From an uncultured Ruminococcus sp. (GTDB taxonomy: Bacteria > Bacillota > Clostridia > Oscillospirales > CAG-272): DNA of 13,251 bases. Under the pieces are notes generated by a model. The model saw nothing but the letters and a program-made list of their open reading frames with translations. It ran no database searches and had not been told where the DNA came from. The stretch is taken from contig CAJKRH010000044.1 in assembly GCA_905202255.1 (NCBI GenBank), positions 1-13,251 of the forward strand, given 5' to 3'. This document shows, piece after piece, positions 1 through 7,513 of the stretch. Position 1 is the first letter of the stretch; each line of letters begins with the position of its first letter. The position numbers and the translations under genes were made by a program.

Positions 1-341
1 ACGCCCGCTGAAAGGGGATTGACACATATGCGAAGCATGTGTGTCGGCGTCGCCGAGACGGGGTTAGGCGGGCGTGGATGGAGTAAGCACGCTGACGAGA
101 CTATCAAAATAATCCATATCTCACCATGTTCGCACCTAGACACGCACCCAAATCTGAACCGCGAGGTTCGCCATAGCCGAACATGGCACAGCAGCGAATC
201 CGAGTCGGCGCTTAAGCGTTTCGAACCTGTAGCCATGGTTAAGCTACGGTTTGACTGTCGGGCACTTTGTTCGCACTGGTCGCCGCGAGGCGACAGGGGG
301 GGGAGATATATAAGAGGTGGAACGCCTCTTATATGACTTTT
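1..341 (+). ncRNA. Candidate large structured noncoding RNA (3' part, cut by the left edge)
   Basis: No open frame here looks like a real protein, but the stretch is dense in strong inverted repeats. Seen helices are 1-8 with 68-75 (8 bp); 21-31 with 35-45 (11 bp, one G-T, GAA loop); 75-79 with 112-116; 124-132 with 178-186 (9 bp closing 45 nt); 156-160 with 165-169 (GCGA tetraloop); 224-233 with 243-251 (9 bp, bulged T228); 279-284 with 289-294 (GCGA tetraloop); and 308-319 with 323-334 followed by CTTTT. GNRA-type loops plus long-range pairing suggest an ornate RNA with tertiary contacts. The + strand is inferred from the 3' hairpin with its T-run and from convergence with the aspS operon. 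The first helix starts at base 1, so the 5' end is probably outside the window. I see no RNase P, tmRNA, SRP, 6S or group II intron domain V signatures. ROOL, OLE, GOLLD and raiA-type RNAs are possible families, but I cannot match any of them from sequence alone. Confidence 0.6.
308..341 (+). terminator. Terminator-like hairpin ending the structured RNA
   Basis: A 12-bp stem (308-319 with 323-334, one T-G pair) with a 3-nt GAA loop is followed by GACTTTT. The T-run is short, so it may terminate weakly or act as a 3'-end stabilising helix. No T-run follows it on the minus strand, which favours + transcription. Confidence 0.5.
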
Positions 342-379
342 GGTACTTCTCGTCACGGAAAAGTACGGGAAAGAAATGC

Positions 380-417
380 AAAATAAAACGCAGGCAATCC
401 GCGAGCGGATTGCCTGC
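380..417 (-). terminator. Rho-independent terminator of the hisS-aspS operon
   Basis: A perfect 12-bp GC-rich stem (390-401 with 406-417) with a 4-nt loop is followed, read on the minus strand, by GTTTTATTTT. This is a strong intrinsic terminator about 110 nt beyond the aspS stop. On the + strand the trailing bases (CTTCCTTT) are a weaker T-run, so it may also stop read-through from the RNA on the left. Between it and aspS (418-528) I see only a short TGAAAG/CTTTCA hairpin at 439-456. Confidence 0.85.
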
Positions 418-528
418 CTTCCTTTAAATCAATATCAGTGAAAGTTTTAGCTTTCATAAATGTCTTTATCCGACAAAAATACTTACCCTTTCACTTTTTC
501 GGTCTGCGCTTTTTTAGTGCCACAAAAG

Positions 529-2319
529 TTATTCTTCCTCGCGGATGACTGCAATCCCCAGCTCGTCCAATGCCTTTGCATCCGTGGGCGCAGGACACAT
601 CGTCATCAGCTCGCTTGCATTCTGCACTTTCGGGAAAGCGATGACATCGCGGATATCCTCAAGTCCGAGCATCAGCGTGACAAGACGGTCGAGACCGAAT
701 GCGAGACCGCCGTGCGGCGGTACGCCGAATCTGAAGGCATCGAGCAGGAAGCCGAATTTCTCCTGTGCTTCCTCGGGAGTGAAACCGAGCACGGAGAACA
801 TCTTTGACTGAAGCTCCTGGTCATGGATACGGATGGAACCGCCGCCGAGTTCCGTGCCGTTGAGCACGATATCATATGCTCTCGCACGTACTCTTGCGGG
901 GTCGCTGTCGATATACTGCATATCTTCATCCATAGGTGCGGTAAAAGGATGATGCTTTGCATAAAATCTGCCGTCCTCCTCACTGTATTCGAGAAGAGGA
1001 AATTCCGTGACCCAAAGGAATTTGAAATCAAACGGGTCAAGCATTTTCAGGCGCTTTGCGCATTCCACGCGGAGCGCACCGAGCGCATCGAAAACAATCT
1101 GATTTTTATCGGCAACGATAAGGATAAGGTCGCCCTTTTCTGCGCCCATCGCTGTTTTCACAGCCTCGTTTTCTTCCTCGGAAAGGAACTTCGCATAAGA
1201 GGAAGAAATCTCTCCGCTCTCTGCCCATTTGAGCCATGCAAGTCCCTTTGCCTTATATGTCTTGGCAAAATCGGCAAGAGAATCTATCTCTTTTCTCGAG
1301 AAGGAAGCGCCGCCCTTTACATTGACGGCACGCACGGAACCGCCCGCCTCGATAGCGCCCGCAAACACCTTGAAGCCGCAACCGCTGAGGATGTCTGAAA
1401 GATTTTTCAGCTCGAAGCCGAAACGCAGATCCGGCTTATCCGAGCCGAAACGCTCCATAGCCTCGGCATAAGGCATCTTGATGAAATCATAATTCAAATC
1501 TATATTGTAAAATTTCTTGAAAGCATACTTGATAAAGCCCTCGTGAACAGCCATTACATCATCTTCGCAGACAAAGGACATTTCCGTATCTATCTGCGTA
1601 AATTCCGGCTGACGGTCGGCGCGCAAATCCTCATCACGATAGCAACGCGCTATCTGGAAATAGCGGTCAAAGCCCGAAAGCATGAGTATCTGCTTATAGA
1701 GCTGAGGAGACTGCGGAAGCGCATAGAATTTTCCGTTGTGAACACGGCTGGGAACGAGATAGTCGCGTGCGCCCTCGGGCGTAGGCTTGATGAGCGTAGG
1801 CGTTTCTATATCGATAAAACCGTTCTGCGCATAGTAATCTCTTGCTATCTTCGTTATCTCGGAGCGTGCGATGATATTTTTCATCATATCGGGACGACGC
1901 AGGTCAAGATAGCGGTATTTCAGGCGAAGCTCGGCGCGGACATCGCTGTTTTCGAGAATCTCAAAAGGAGGAGTCTGCGAGACACTGAGCACCTTGTATT
2001 CGTCGACCTCCACTTCGATTTCGCCGGTGGGCAGATTCTTATTCACGGCGCCCTCTCCGCGGGGACGTACCGTACCCTTGGCGCAGACGACATATTCGCT
2101 TCTCGTGCGGAAAGCAAGGTCAAAAAGCTCCTTATTCGTATTGCTGTCGAAAGCAAGCTGAACTATGCCCGTGCGGTCGCGCACATCTATGAAAATGAGC
2201 GAACCGAGGTCGCGCTGGCGCTGTACCCAACCGGTAACGCTGACGCGGCTTCCGATATCAGAGGAACGCAGTGTTCCGCAATAATGCGTTCTTTTGTCTG
2301 TTCTTTCAAATGTTGCCAT
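529..2319 (-). CDS. aspS: Aspartate-tRNA ligase (AspRS, bacterial type)
   Basis: This cytosolic enzyme charges tRNA with aspartate using ATP. The 596-residue length fits the bacterial class IIb form. An N-terminal OB-fold anticodon-binding domain (about 1-110) carries the GWVQRQRDLGSLIF stretch. The class II catalytic core has motif 2 at about 227-246 (YRDEDLRADRQPEFTQID) and motif 3 at about 537-552 (GGLAFGLDRLVTLMLG). A GAD-type insertion lies between them at about 300-420, and GTELGGGSIRIH lies at 488-499. The ATG at 2319 is preceded by GAAAGGAA in the 20-nt gap after hisS, so the two genes form one operon read hisS then aspS. Of two residues I recall as tuning Asp/Asn tRNA discrimination, one is the discriminating type (Leu38) and one the relaxed type (Gly90). 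Whether it also charges tRNA-Asn is therefore open. Identity is essentially certain. Confidence 0.98.
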   Translation of the reverse strand: MATFERTDKRTHYCGTLRSSDIGSRVSVTGWVQRQRDLGSLIFIDVRDRTGIVQLAFDSNTNKELFDLAFRTRSEYVVCAKGTVRPRGEGAVNKNLPTGEIEVEVDEYKVLSVSQTPPFEILENSDVRAELRLKYRYLDLRRPDMMKNIIARSEITKIARDYYAQNGFIDIETPTLIKPTPEGARDYLVPSRVHNGKFYALPQSPQLYKQILMLSGFDRYFQIARCYRDEDLRADRQPEFTQIDTEMSFVCEDDVMAVHEGFIKYAFKKFYNIDLNYDFIKMPYAEAMERFGSDKPDLRFGFELKNLSDILSGCGFKVFAGAIEAGGSVRAVNVKGGASFSRKEIDSLADFAKTYKAKGLAWLKWAESGEISSSYAKFLSEEENEAVKTAMGAEKGDLILIVADKNQIVFDALGALRVECAKRLKMLDPFDFKFLWVTEFPLLEYSEEDGRFYAKHHPFTAPMDEDMQYIDSDPARVRARAYDIVLNGTELGGGSIRIHDQELQSKMFSVLGFTPEEAQEKFGFLLDAFRFGVPPHGGLAFGLDRLVTLMLGLEDIRDVIAFPKVQNASELMTMCPAPTDAKALDELGIAVIREEE

Positions 2320-2339
2320 AACTGTATATTCCTTTCGAA

Positions 2340-3671
2340 TTATTGTCTTGTTTTAGCGATGATAATCTCTGCCGCTTCCCCGGGAGAAAGCACGCTCTGC
2401 TCCCCGAGGGTCATATCCTTGAGCATGACCTTGCCCTCTGCCGCTTCCGTTTCGCCGATTATCGCAACAAAAGGAATGCCGAGGCGGTTTGCATATTTCA
2501 TCTTCGGCTTCATGCCCTTTTCGCCGTAGTAGACATCGGTATTTATTCCCGCCGCACGGAAGGCTCCCGCCGCCGCTACGGCACTCGGCATCACTTCACT
2601 GCTCATCGGAACGACAAGCACTTTCGTCAGGCTCTCGCCCTCTGCCTCGATGAGGTTTTCGCCGCGGAGCGCGCTGTAGAGGCGCGTCAGTCCTATCGAA
2701 ACGCCGATGCCGGGAAGTTTCTTATCGGTATAGTATCCCGTGAGATTATCGTATCTGCCGCCGGAGCATACACTGCCGATATTTTCGTGTCCGCGAAGGA
2801 ATGTTTCGTAAACTGTGCCCGTGTAATAGTCAAGTCCTCTTGCTATCGTGAGATTGAGGCGGAAATTTTCATCCGGCACGCCGAAGCCGCGCAGATACGC
2901 GCATACCTCGGTAAGCTCGGAAAGACCTTTCCTGAAATCGTCGTTTTTGTCGGAGGAGATATCGCCGAGTTTACCCAGTATCTCGTCTGTTGTGCCGTCA
3001 AGCGAGATAAACTCGATTATCTTGCCGATGCCCGCCTCGTCGATACCGGACGCGAGAAGCTCTTTTTTTACATTGTCCGCGCCTATCTTGTCGAGCTTGT
3101 CCACAATGTGGAGGATATCGGCAGTCTTTTCCGCATAGCCGATGCTCTCGAAAAAGCCACCGAGCAGGCGCCTGTTATTGAGATTTATCACGAAATCGCC
3201 GAGCTCCAGCTCGCGAAAAACATTATAGATGACCGTGGGTATCTCCGCATCGTAAGCGAGCGGCAGCTCCTCTGCGCCGACAATATCTATATCGCTCTGA
3301 TAAAACTCTCTGTATCTTCCCTTCTGCGGGCGTTCACCGCGGAAAACCTTGCTTATCTGATATCTCTTGAAGGGAAAAACCAATTCACCCTGATGCATGG
3401 CGACATATCGCGCAAGCGGCACCGTGAGGTCAAAGCGCAGTGCGATATCGTTTTCGCCCTTTGTGAAGCGGTAAATCTGCTTTTCCGTTTCGCCGCCCGC
3501 CTTTGCGAGCAGAACATCGGAGCGCTCGATGGTCGGCGTATCTATCGGCAGAAAGCCGAAGCGCTCATAAACCTCGCGTATCTTATCGTATATTCTGTTG
3601 AAAACCACCTGCTCGCGGGGCAAAAGCTCCATGAAGCCCTGCAGTATCTTCGGTTCGACCGTGAAAGACAT
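2340..3671 (-). CDS. hisS: Histidine-tRNA ligase (HisRS)
   Basis: This cytosolic class IIa synthetase attaches histidine to tRNA-His. It has 443 residues, slightly longer than the usual 420-430. Class II motif 2 is at about 109-130 (VFRGERPQKGRYREFYQSD). The HisRS-specific RGLDYYTG motif is at 278-285, followed by GGRYDNL at 304-310. Motif 3 is at about 321-331 (GIGVSIGLTRL), and a C-terminal anticodon-binding domain runs from about 350. The ATG at 3671 has a GGAGGA ribosome binding site 6-7 nt upstream. It is the first gene of the operon with aspS and is driven by a consensus promoter about 45 bp upstream. The leader is only about 37 nt, so there is no room for a T-box. The ATP phosphoribosyltransferase subunit HisZ is a paralogue, but the intact catalytic motifs and anticodon domain argue for HisRS. 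Confidence 0.98.
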   Translation of the reverse strand: MSFTVEPKILQGFMELLPREQVVFNRIYDKIREVYERFGFLPIDTPTIERSDVLLAKAGGETEKQIYRFTKGENDIALRFDLTVPLARYVAMHQGELVFPFKRYQISKVFRGERPQKGRYREFYQSDIDIVGAEELPLAYDAEIPTVIYNVFRELELGDFVINLNNRRLLGGFFESIGYAEKTADILHIVDKLDKIGADNVKKELLASGIDEAGIGKIIEFISLDGTTDEILGKLGDISSDKNDDFRKGLSELTEVCAYLRGFGVPDENFRLNLTIARGLDYYTGTVYETFLRGHENIGSVCSGGRYDNLTGYYTDKKLPGIGVSIGLTRLYSALRGENLIEAEGESLTKVLVVPMSSEVMPSAVAAAGAFRAAGINTDVYYGEKGMKPKMKYANRLGIPFVAIIGETEAAEGKVMLKDMTLGEQSVLSPGEAAEIIIAKTRQ

Positions 3672-3715
3672 GAAAATTCCTCCGATTTTGTCATAGCTTA
3701 ATTATATTTCAGTAT

Positions 3716-3744
3716 ATTATACCACTTTATAGCCGAGTTTTCAA
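3716..3744 (-). promoter_or_regulatory. Consensus vegetative promoter for hisS-aspS
   Basis: Read on the minus strand: -35 TTGAAA (3744-3739), a 17-bp spacer, and -10 TATAAT (3721-3716) preceded by TGG, an extended -10. The predicted transcript start near 3709 leaves a leader of about 37 nt before the hisS ATG. Confidence 0.85.
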
Positions 3745-3751
3745 TATCTTA

Positions 3752-3780
3752 TTGACTAAAAAACGCTCTTGTGATATAAT
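3752..3780 (+). promoter_or_regulatory. Consensus vegetative promoter for the recG operon
   Basis: -35 TTGACT (3752-3757), a 17-bp spacer, and -10 TATAAT (3775-3780) preceded by TGA, an extended -10. The predicted start near 3787 lies about 29 nt before the recG ATG. Its -35 box is only 7 bp from the divergent hisS -35 box, so one polymerase may hinder the other. Confidence 0.88.
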
Positions 3781-3802
3781 TTTTTATATAATTCAGCGTG
3801 GG

Positions 3803-3808
3803 AAGGAG
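3803..3808 (+). promoter_or_regulatory. Ribosome binding site that decides the recG start
   Basis: AAGGAG lies 7 nt before the ATG at 3816. An in-frame GTG at 3798 lies just upstream of this site, with no Shine-Dalgarno of its own, so ATG 3816 is the better start. Confidence 0.8.
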
Positions 3809-3815
3809 TGCCGAT

Positions 3816-5969
3816 ATGGCAAAAAACAGATTTGAAGCAGGCAAAAGCTCCCCTGTGACCTATCTTTCCGGCATAGGCGAAAAAAAGGCGCAGGCGCTCG
3901 CAAAAATAGGCATTTCCACCATATGGGATGTAGCGCGGCACTATCCGCGCGCATATGAAAACCGCGGCGATGTGAGAAATATCGCCGATATCGAAAACGA
4001 AGCCGTATGCTCGCTCGTTCTCACCGTTTCGGGACGACCGCAGACGGCTATGATACGCCGCGGCATGACTCTCACAAAATTTTCAGCCTTTGACGATACG
4101 GGAAGCTGCAAGATAACATATTTCAATCAGCCTTATATAAAGGATTCCATAGTGCAGGGCGGCACATACCGCTTCTACGGCAGAGTGAAACGCACCGGCA
4201 CGGGCGTTTCCATGGCATCGCCCATAGCCGAGCCGGCAGGCGACGGCGCGAGACTTCTGCCGCTCAGCCCCCTCTATCCGCTGACGGCGGGAATCTCACA
4301 GAAGCAGATGCGGACAGCCGTTTCGGGTGCGCTCGCGCTCCTGCTCTCCCCCGTGGTAAAGGACGGCATAAGGGAGACACTGCCGCTTGAGATGCGGCGC
4401 AGACATTCGCTCTGCGATATAGGCTATGCCCTGCGCGGCATTCACTTTCCCGACAGCTTTAAAACGCTTGATATCGCTCGCCGGCGCATGGCTTTTGAGG
4501 ATTTATATACATTCGCCCTGCTCTCGCGCATATCCGGCAAAAGAGAGAGGCGAAAAGCCGACGCACCATATAAAAAAGCGGGCAGAGAAAAGCTTCTCTC
4601 CCTGCTTCCCTACTCGCCGACGGGTGCGCAGCTGCGGACGATGGATGAAATCGACAGCGACCTTTCCGGCGGCTTTCTCATGGAGCGACTGCTCACGGGC
4701 GATGTCGGCTCGGGCAAAACGCTCTGCGCCGCATATGCGTTATTCTGCGCCGCCGAAAACGGATATCAGGCGGCTCTCATGGCACCGACGGAAATACTTG
4801 CCGTCCAGCATTATTCGGCGCTTGCCCCGCTTTTTGAAAAGCTCGGCTACAGTGTGGCTCTGCTGACTGGCTCGCTCACAAAGGCGGCGAAAAACAAAAT
4901 CTACGACAAGCTCGCCGTCGGCAGCACGGATATCGTCATCGGCACCCATGCGCTCATCGAAGATATCGTGCATTTCCGTCGCCTCGGGCTTGCAATAACA
5001 GATGAACAGCACCGCTTCGGCGCGGGTCAGAGAGAGCGGCTCTTTTCAAAGGGCACATCCGTCCATGCGCTTTCCATGAGCGCGACACCGATACCGAGAA
5101 CACTCGCGATGGTTCTCTACGGTGACAGCGACATTTCCACGCTGGACGAAATGCCGCCGAACAGGAGAAAGACAGACACATTTCTCGTAGACAGCAGCTA
5201 TGAGGAGCGGCTTTATAAATTCATATCGAAAAATATCGATGCGGGCGGGCAGGTATATATCGTCTGCCCCGCGATAGAGGAAGAGGAAAAGCTCGAGGAT
5301 GAAAACGGCGAGCAGATTTCGCTCGATGAGCTTTTCGGCTCCGGCGAGAGCGAAAAGCCGAGGCTCCGCTCGGCAAAGGAATATTACGCCGAGCTTTCCG
5401 AGAAAATTTTCCCGCAGTATCGCGTGGCACTCATGCACGGCAGAATGAACGGCACGGAAAAGGACAGGATAATGCGTGATTTCGCCGCGGGAAAGGTGCA
5501 GATTCTCGTCTCGACAACGGTAATCGAGGTCGGCGTGAATGTGCCGACTGCAACGCTCATGATAGTGGAAAATGCGGAGCGCTTCGGGCTTTCCCAGCTT
5601 CATCAGCTCCGCGGAAGAGTCGGCAGAGGCGCGATGCAGTCATATTGCGTCCTCGTTTCCGACAGCAGGGGAGAGGATGCACGCAAAAGGCTGGAATTGC
5701 TTGCCTCTACCACCGACGGCTATAAAATAGCGGAATTTGACCTCGAAACACGCGGTCCCGGCGATTTCATAGAGAGCCGGAGCGGCAAGATACGCCAGAG
5801 CGGCGAGCTTTCGCTCCCGTATATCAATATGGGCGACTCTGCGGCGCTCTACACCGCCTTTGACGAGGCGGACAAAACTCTCGCCGCCGACCCTGCGCTT
5901 TCAGGTGAAGCAAACGCCGCGATACGCGAAAAAATAGAATACATCAGAAACAAAAATCAGCTTGTCTGA
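3816..5969 (+). CDS. recG: ATP-dependent DNA helicase RecG
   Basis: RecG is a superfamily 2 translocase that remodels stalled replication forks and branch-migrates Holliday junctions. The start used here gives 717 residues, a little above the usual length of about 680-690. An N-terminal wedge/OB region (about 1-250) is followed by the helicase core. The core has Walker A GDVGSGKT (295-302), motif Ia MAPTEILA (322-329), the DEQH box (396-399), motif III SATPIPRT (422-429), motif IV LMHGRM (539-544), motif V STTVIEVGVNVP (566-577) and motif VI QLRGRVGRG (597-605). The TRG-containing C-terminal region is present (FDLETRGPGDF, 641-651). Some of the extra length is an acidic insert at about 487-522. 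It leads an operon with two glycosidase-type genes, the next starting 13 nt after its stop. That link is probably transcriptional convenience rather than shared function. Confidence 0.97.
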   Translation: MAKNRFEAGKSSPVTYLSGIGEKKAQALAKIGISTIWDVARHYPRAYENRGDVRNIADIENEAVCSLVLTVSGRPQTAMIRRGMTLTKFSAFDDTGSCKITYFNQPYIKDSIVQGGTYRFYGRVKRTGTGVSMASPIAEPAGDGARLLPLSPLYPLTAGISQKQMRTAVSGALALLLSPVVKDGIRETLPLEMRRRHSLCDIGYALRGIHFPDSFKTLDIARRRMAFEDLYTFALLSRISGKRERRKADAPYKKAGREKLLSLLPYSPTGAQLRTMDEIDSDLSGGFLMERLLTGDVGSGKTLCAAYALFCAAENGYQAALMAPTEILAVQHYSALAPLFEKLGYSVALLTGSLTKAAKNKIYDKLAVGSTDIVIGTHALIEDIVHFRRLGLAITDEQHRFGAGQRERLFSKGTSVHALSMSATPIPRTLAMVLYGDSDISTLDEMPPNRRKTDTFLVDSSYEERLYKFISKNIDAGGQVYIVCPAIEEEEKLEDENGEQISLDELFGSGESEKPRLRSAKEYYAELSEKIFPQYRVALMHGRMNGTEKDRIMRDFAAGKVQILVSTTVIEVGVNVPTATLMIVENAERFGLSQLHQLRGRVGRGAMQSYCVLVSDSRGEDARKRLELLASTTDGYKIAEFDLETRGPGDFIESRSGKIRQSGELSLPYINMGDSAALYTAFDEADKTLAADPALSGEANAAIREKIEYIRNKNQLV

Positions 5970-5982
5970 AACGGAGACGGAT

Positions 5983-7503
5983 ATGAAAAAGTACGTTTTT
6001 TTCAATGAAGACCCGAATCATTTCGTTTTTGAGCGGATGCGCGCGGGAAAATACGATATCACCGCCGATGATATAAATTCGTTTATCGACGGATATAAAG
6101 GAACGGATATCACGGATTTTCTCATCTGTCTCAATGCAAGCATGTGCTGGTATCCGAGCAGGCGCACGGACAATGCGATAGATAAATACCGCCTCTGGCT
6201 CTCCTCGGGCAAAATAACGGACGAGCGCGAAAACACAGTTACATGGGGCGCGAAAATGAACAGCGACCTCTATGCCGCGGGGCTCGACTACCGCGCCATG
6301 TGGATAGAGCGCCTGAGGGAAATCGGCATCCGCCCTTGGATAAGCATCCGCATGAACGATATCCACGGCTCGGCGAAAAAGGGCGATTTTCTGAACAGCG
6401 AGCTTGTCGAGGCGCATCCCGAATACAGGCGGACGCCATACCGCGAACCTGTATCAAACTACGACTGTGCGCTTGACTATATGCGCGAGGATGTACGAAG
6501 CTATTACCTTGCCGTGATAGAGGAGTCGCTTTCGCGCTACGATGCCGATGGCATAGAGCTGGATTTCATGCGCGAGGCGTACTGCCTTTGCGTAGGCAGA
6601 GAATATGAGGGCATCGCCGTGATGACGGATTTCATGCGCAGTGCGCACAGTCTCATCATGGCGGCAGGAGAAAAACGCGGCAAAAGGATAAAGACCACAG
6701 TGCGCCTGCCTGCCGACCCCGAGCTTGCCATGCGGCTCGGCTTTGATGTTTTCACTTGGGCAGATGAGGGTCTTGTCGATGTGATAACCGTCAGCCCGCG
6801 ATGGTCGAGCGCAGACAACAATATGCCGATAGATATATGGAAGCGCATTTTTGAGAAAAGGGGCGTGCTTATTCTCGCAGGGCTTGAAATTCTCCTCGAG
6901 CCTTATCCGCGCCGCCCGAGAAAGTACCTTTCAAATACGCTCGAAAGCGCACGCGGCTCCTGCTGTGCCTACCTGTCGATGGGCGCGGACGGGATATACC
7001 TTTTCAACTATATGGACACGCTCGTGCACGAGAGCGAAAAAGGCGACTGCCTTGCAAACCGCGGCATGGACGAATTTCTCCGCTCGGCGGGAAGTCCCTC
7101 TCTGCTCGAGAAAAGCGACCGCCGCCATATCGTGACCTATTGCGATGTCTCAGCCCCGGGTGCGGCAAGAATCCGACAGCTCCCCGCAAAAGTTTCCGAG
7201 AGCGGCTATTCACTTCTGCGCATACCGACGGGAAATATACCGAGGGATGCACGGGTAACTCTCGTCCTCGGCTTCACGGGAGAAAGCAAAAGCGCGATTC
7301 CGGCGGCATATGCAAACGCAATGTCATGCAGGTATATCGGCAAAGTCCCGTATATGCTTCCGATGTACGACGATATTGAATACCATGCCCTTGAAATAGC
7401 AAACGACGGCAATCTGCCTCCCGTCACCGTAGCGGAAATATACAGCCGCGGCGGAAGCGGAACGGTTTCATGGGCTGAAATACAGATTGCTCAAAACAAG
7501 TGA
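5983..7503 (+). CDS. TIM-barrel glycoside-hydrolase-like protein, substrate unknown
   Basis: I do not recognise a named family with confidence. The 506-residue protein reads as a (beta/alpha)8 barrel (about 1-370) plus a C-terminal beta-rich domain (about 385-506), a common glycosidase layout. A barrel-type core strand ADGIELDFMRE (188-198) offers acidic candidates. RPWISIRMNDIHG (117-129), TTVRLPADPELAMRLGFD (238-255) and GADGIYLFNYMD (334-345) look like other barrel strands with polar ends. The N-terminus (KKYVFFNEDPNHF) has no signal peptide, so the protein should be cytosolic. The ATG at 5983 has GGAG 6 nt upstream, and an upstream in-frame TTG overlapping recG has no such site. It sits 13 nt after recG and 10 nt before a GH2 beta-galactosidase, suggesting joint use on an imported oligosaccharide. 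The fold is likely, but the activity is not established. Confidence 0.75.
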   Translation: MKKYVFFNEDPNHFVFERMRAGKYDITADDINSFIDGYKGTDITDFLICLNASMCWYPSRRTDNAIDKYRLWLSSGKITDERENTVTWGAKMNSDLYAAGLDYRAMWIERLREIGIRPWISIRMNDIHGSAKKGDFLNSELVEAHPEYRRTPYREPVSNYDCALDYMREDVRSYYLAVIEESLSRYDADGIELDFMREAYCLCVGREYEGIAVMTDFMRSAHSLIMAAGEKRGKRIKTTVRLPADPELAMRLGFDVFTWADEGLVDVITVSPRWSSADNNMPIDIWKRIFEKRGVLILAGLEILLEPYPRRPRKYLSNTLESARGSCCAYLSMGADGIYLFNYMDTLVHESEKGDCLANRGMDEFLRSAGSPSLLEKSDRRHIVTYCDVSAPGAARIRQLPAKVSESGYSLLRIPTGNIPRDARVTLVLGFTGESKSAIPAAYANAMSCRYIGKVPYMLPMYDDIEYHALEIANDGNLPPVTVAEIYSRGGSGTVSWAEIQIAQNK

Positions 7504-7513
7504 GGTAAAAGAA

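Noticed and set aside
19..336. 105-residue open frame across the structured RNA region
   Set aside because: Composition is erratic, no ribosome binding site precedes it, and it runs through several strong hairpins including the terminator-like one. The helices explain the sequence better.
1..341. tRNA, tmRNA or RNase P RNA at the left edge
   Set aside because: A GGTTCGAA-like string exists on the minus strand, but no acceptor stem, CCA end, tag frame or RNase P conserved blocks accompany it on either strand.
355..457. Small minus-strand ATG frame of 34 codons downstream of aspS (from 457)
   Set aside because: No Shine-Dalgarno, and it reads straight through the operon terminator hairpin, so it is unlikely to be translated.
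1543..2529. 328-residue frame antisense to aspS and the end of hisS
   Set aside because: It covers conserved AspRS coding sequence and the aspS start, and it has no start signal of its own.
2343..3701. 452-residue frame antisense to hisS
   Set aside because: It is an artefact of GC-rich codon usage on the opposite strand of an obvious HisRS gene. It has no recognisable domain or start signal.
3672..3715. T-box riboswitch upstream of hisS
   Set aside because: The leader between the predicted transcript start and the ATG is about 37 nt, far too short, and no T-box motif is visible.
3798..3815. GTG start extending RecG by six residues
   Set aside because: The AAGGAG site at 3803-3808 lies inside this extension and is ideally placed for the ATG at 3816.
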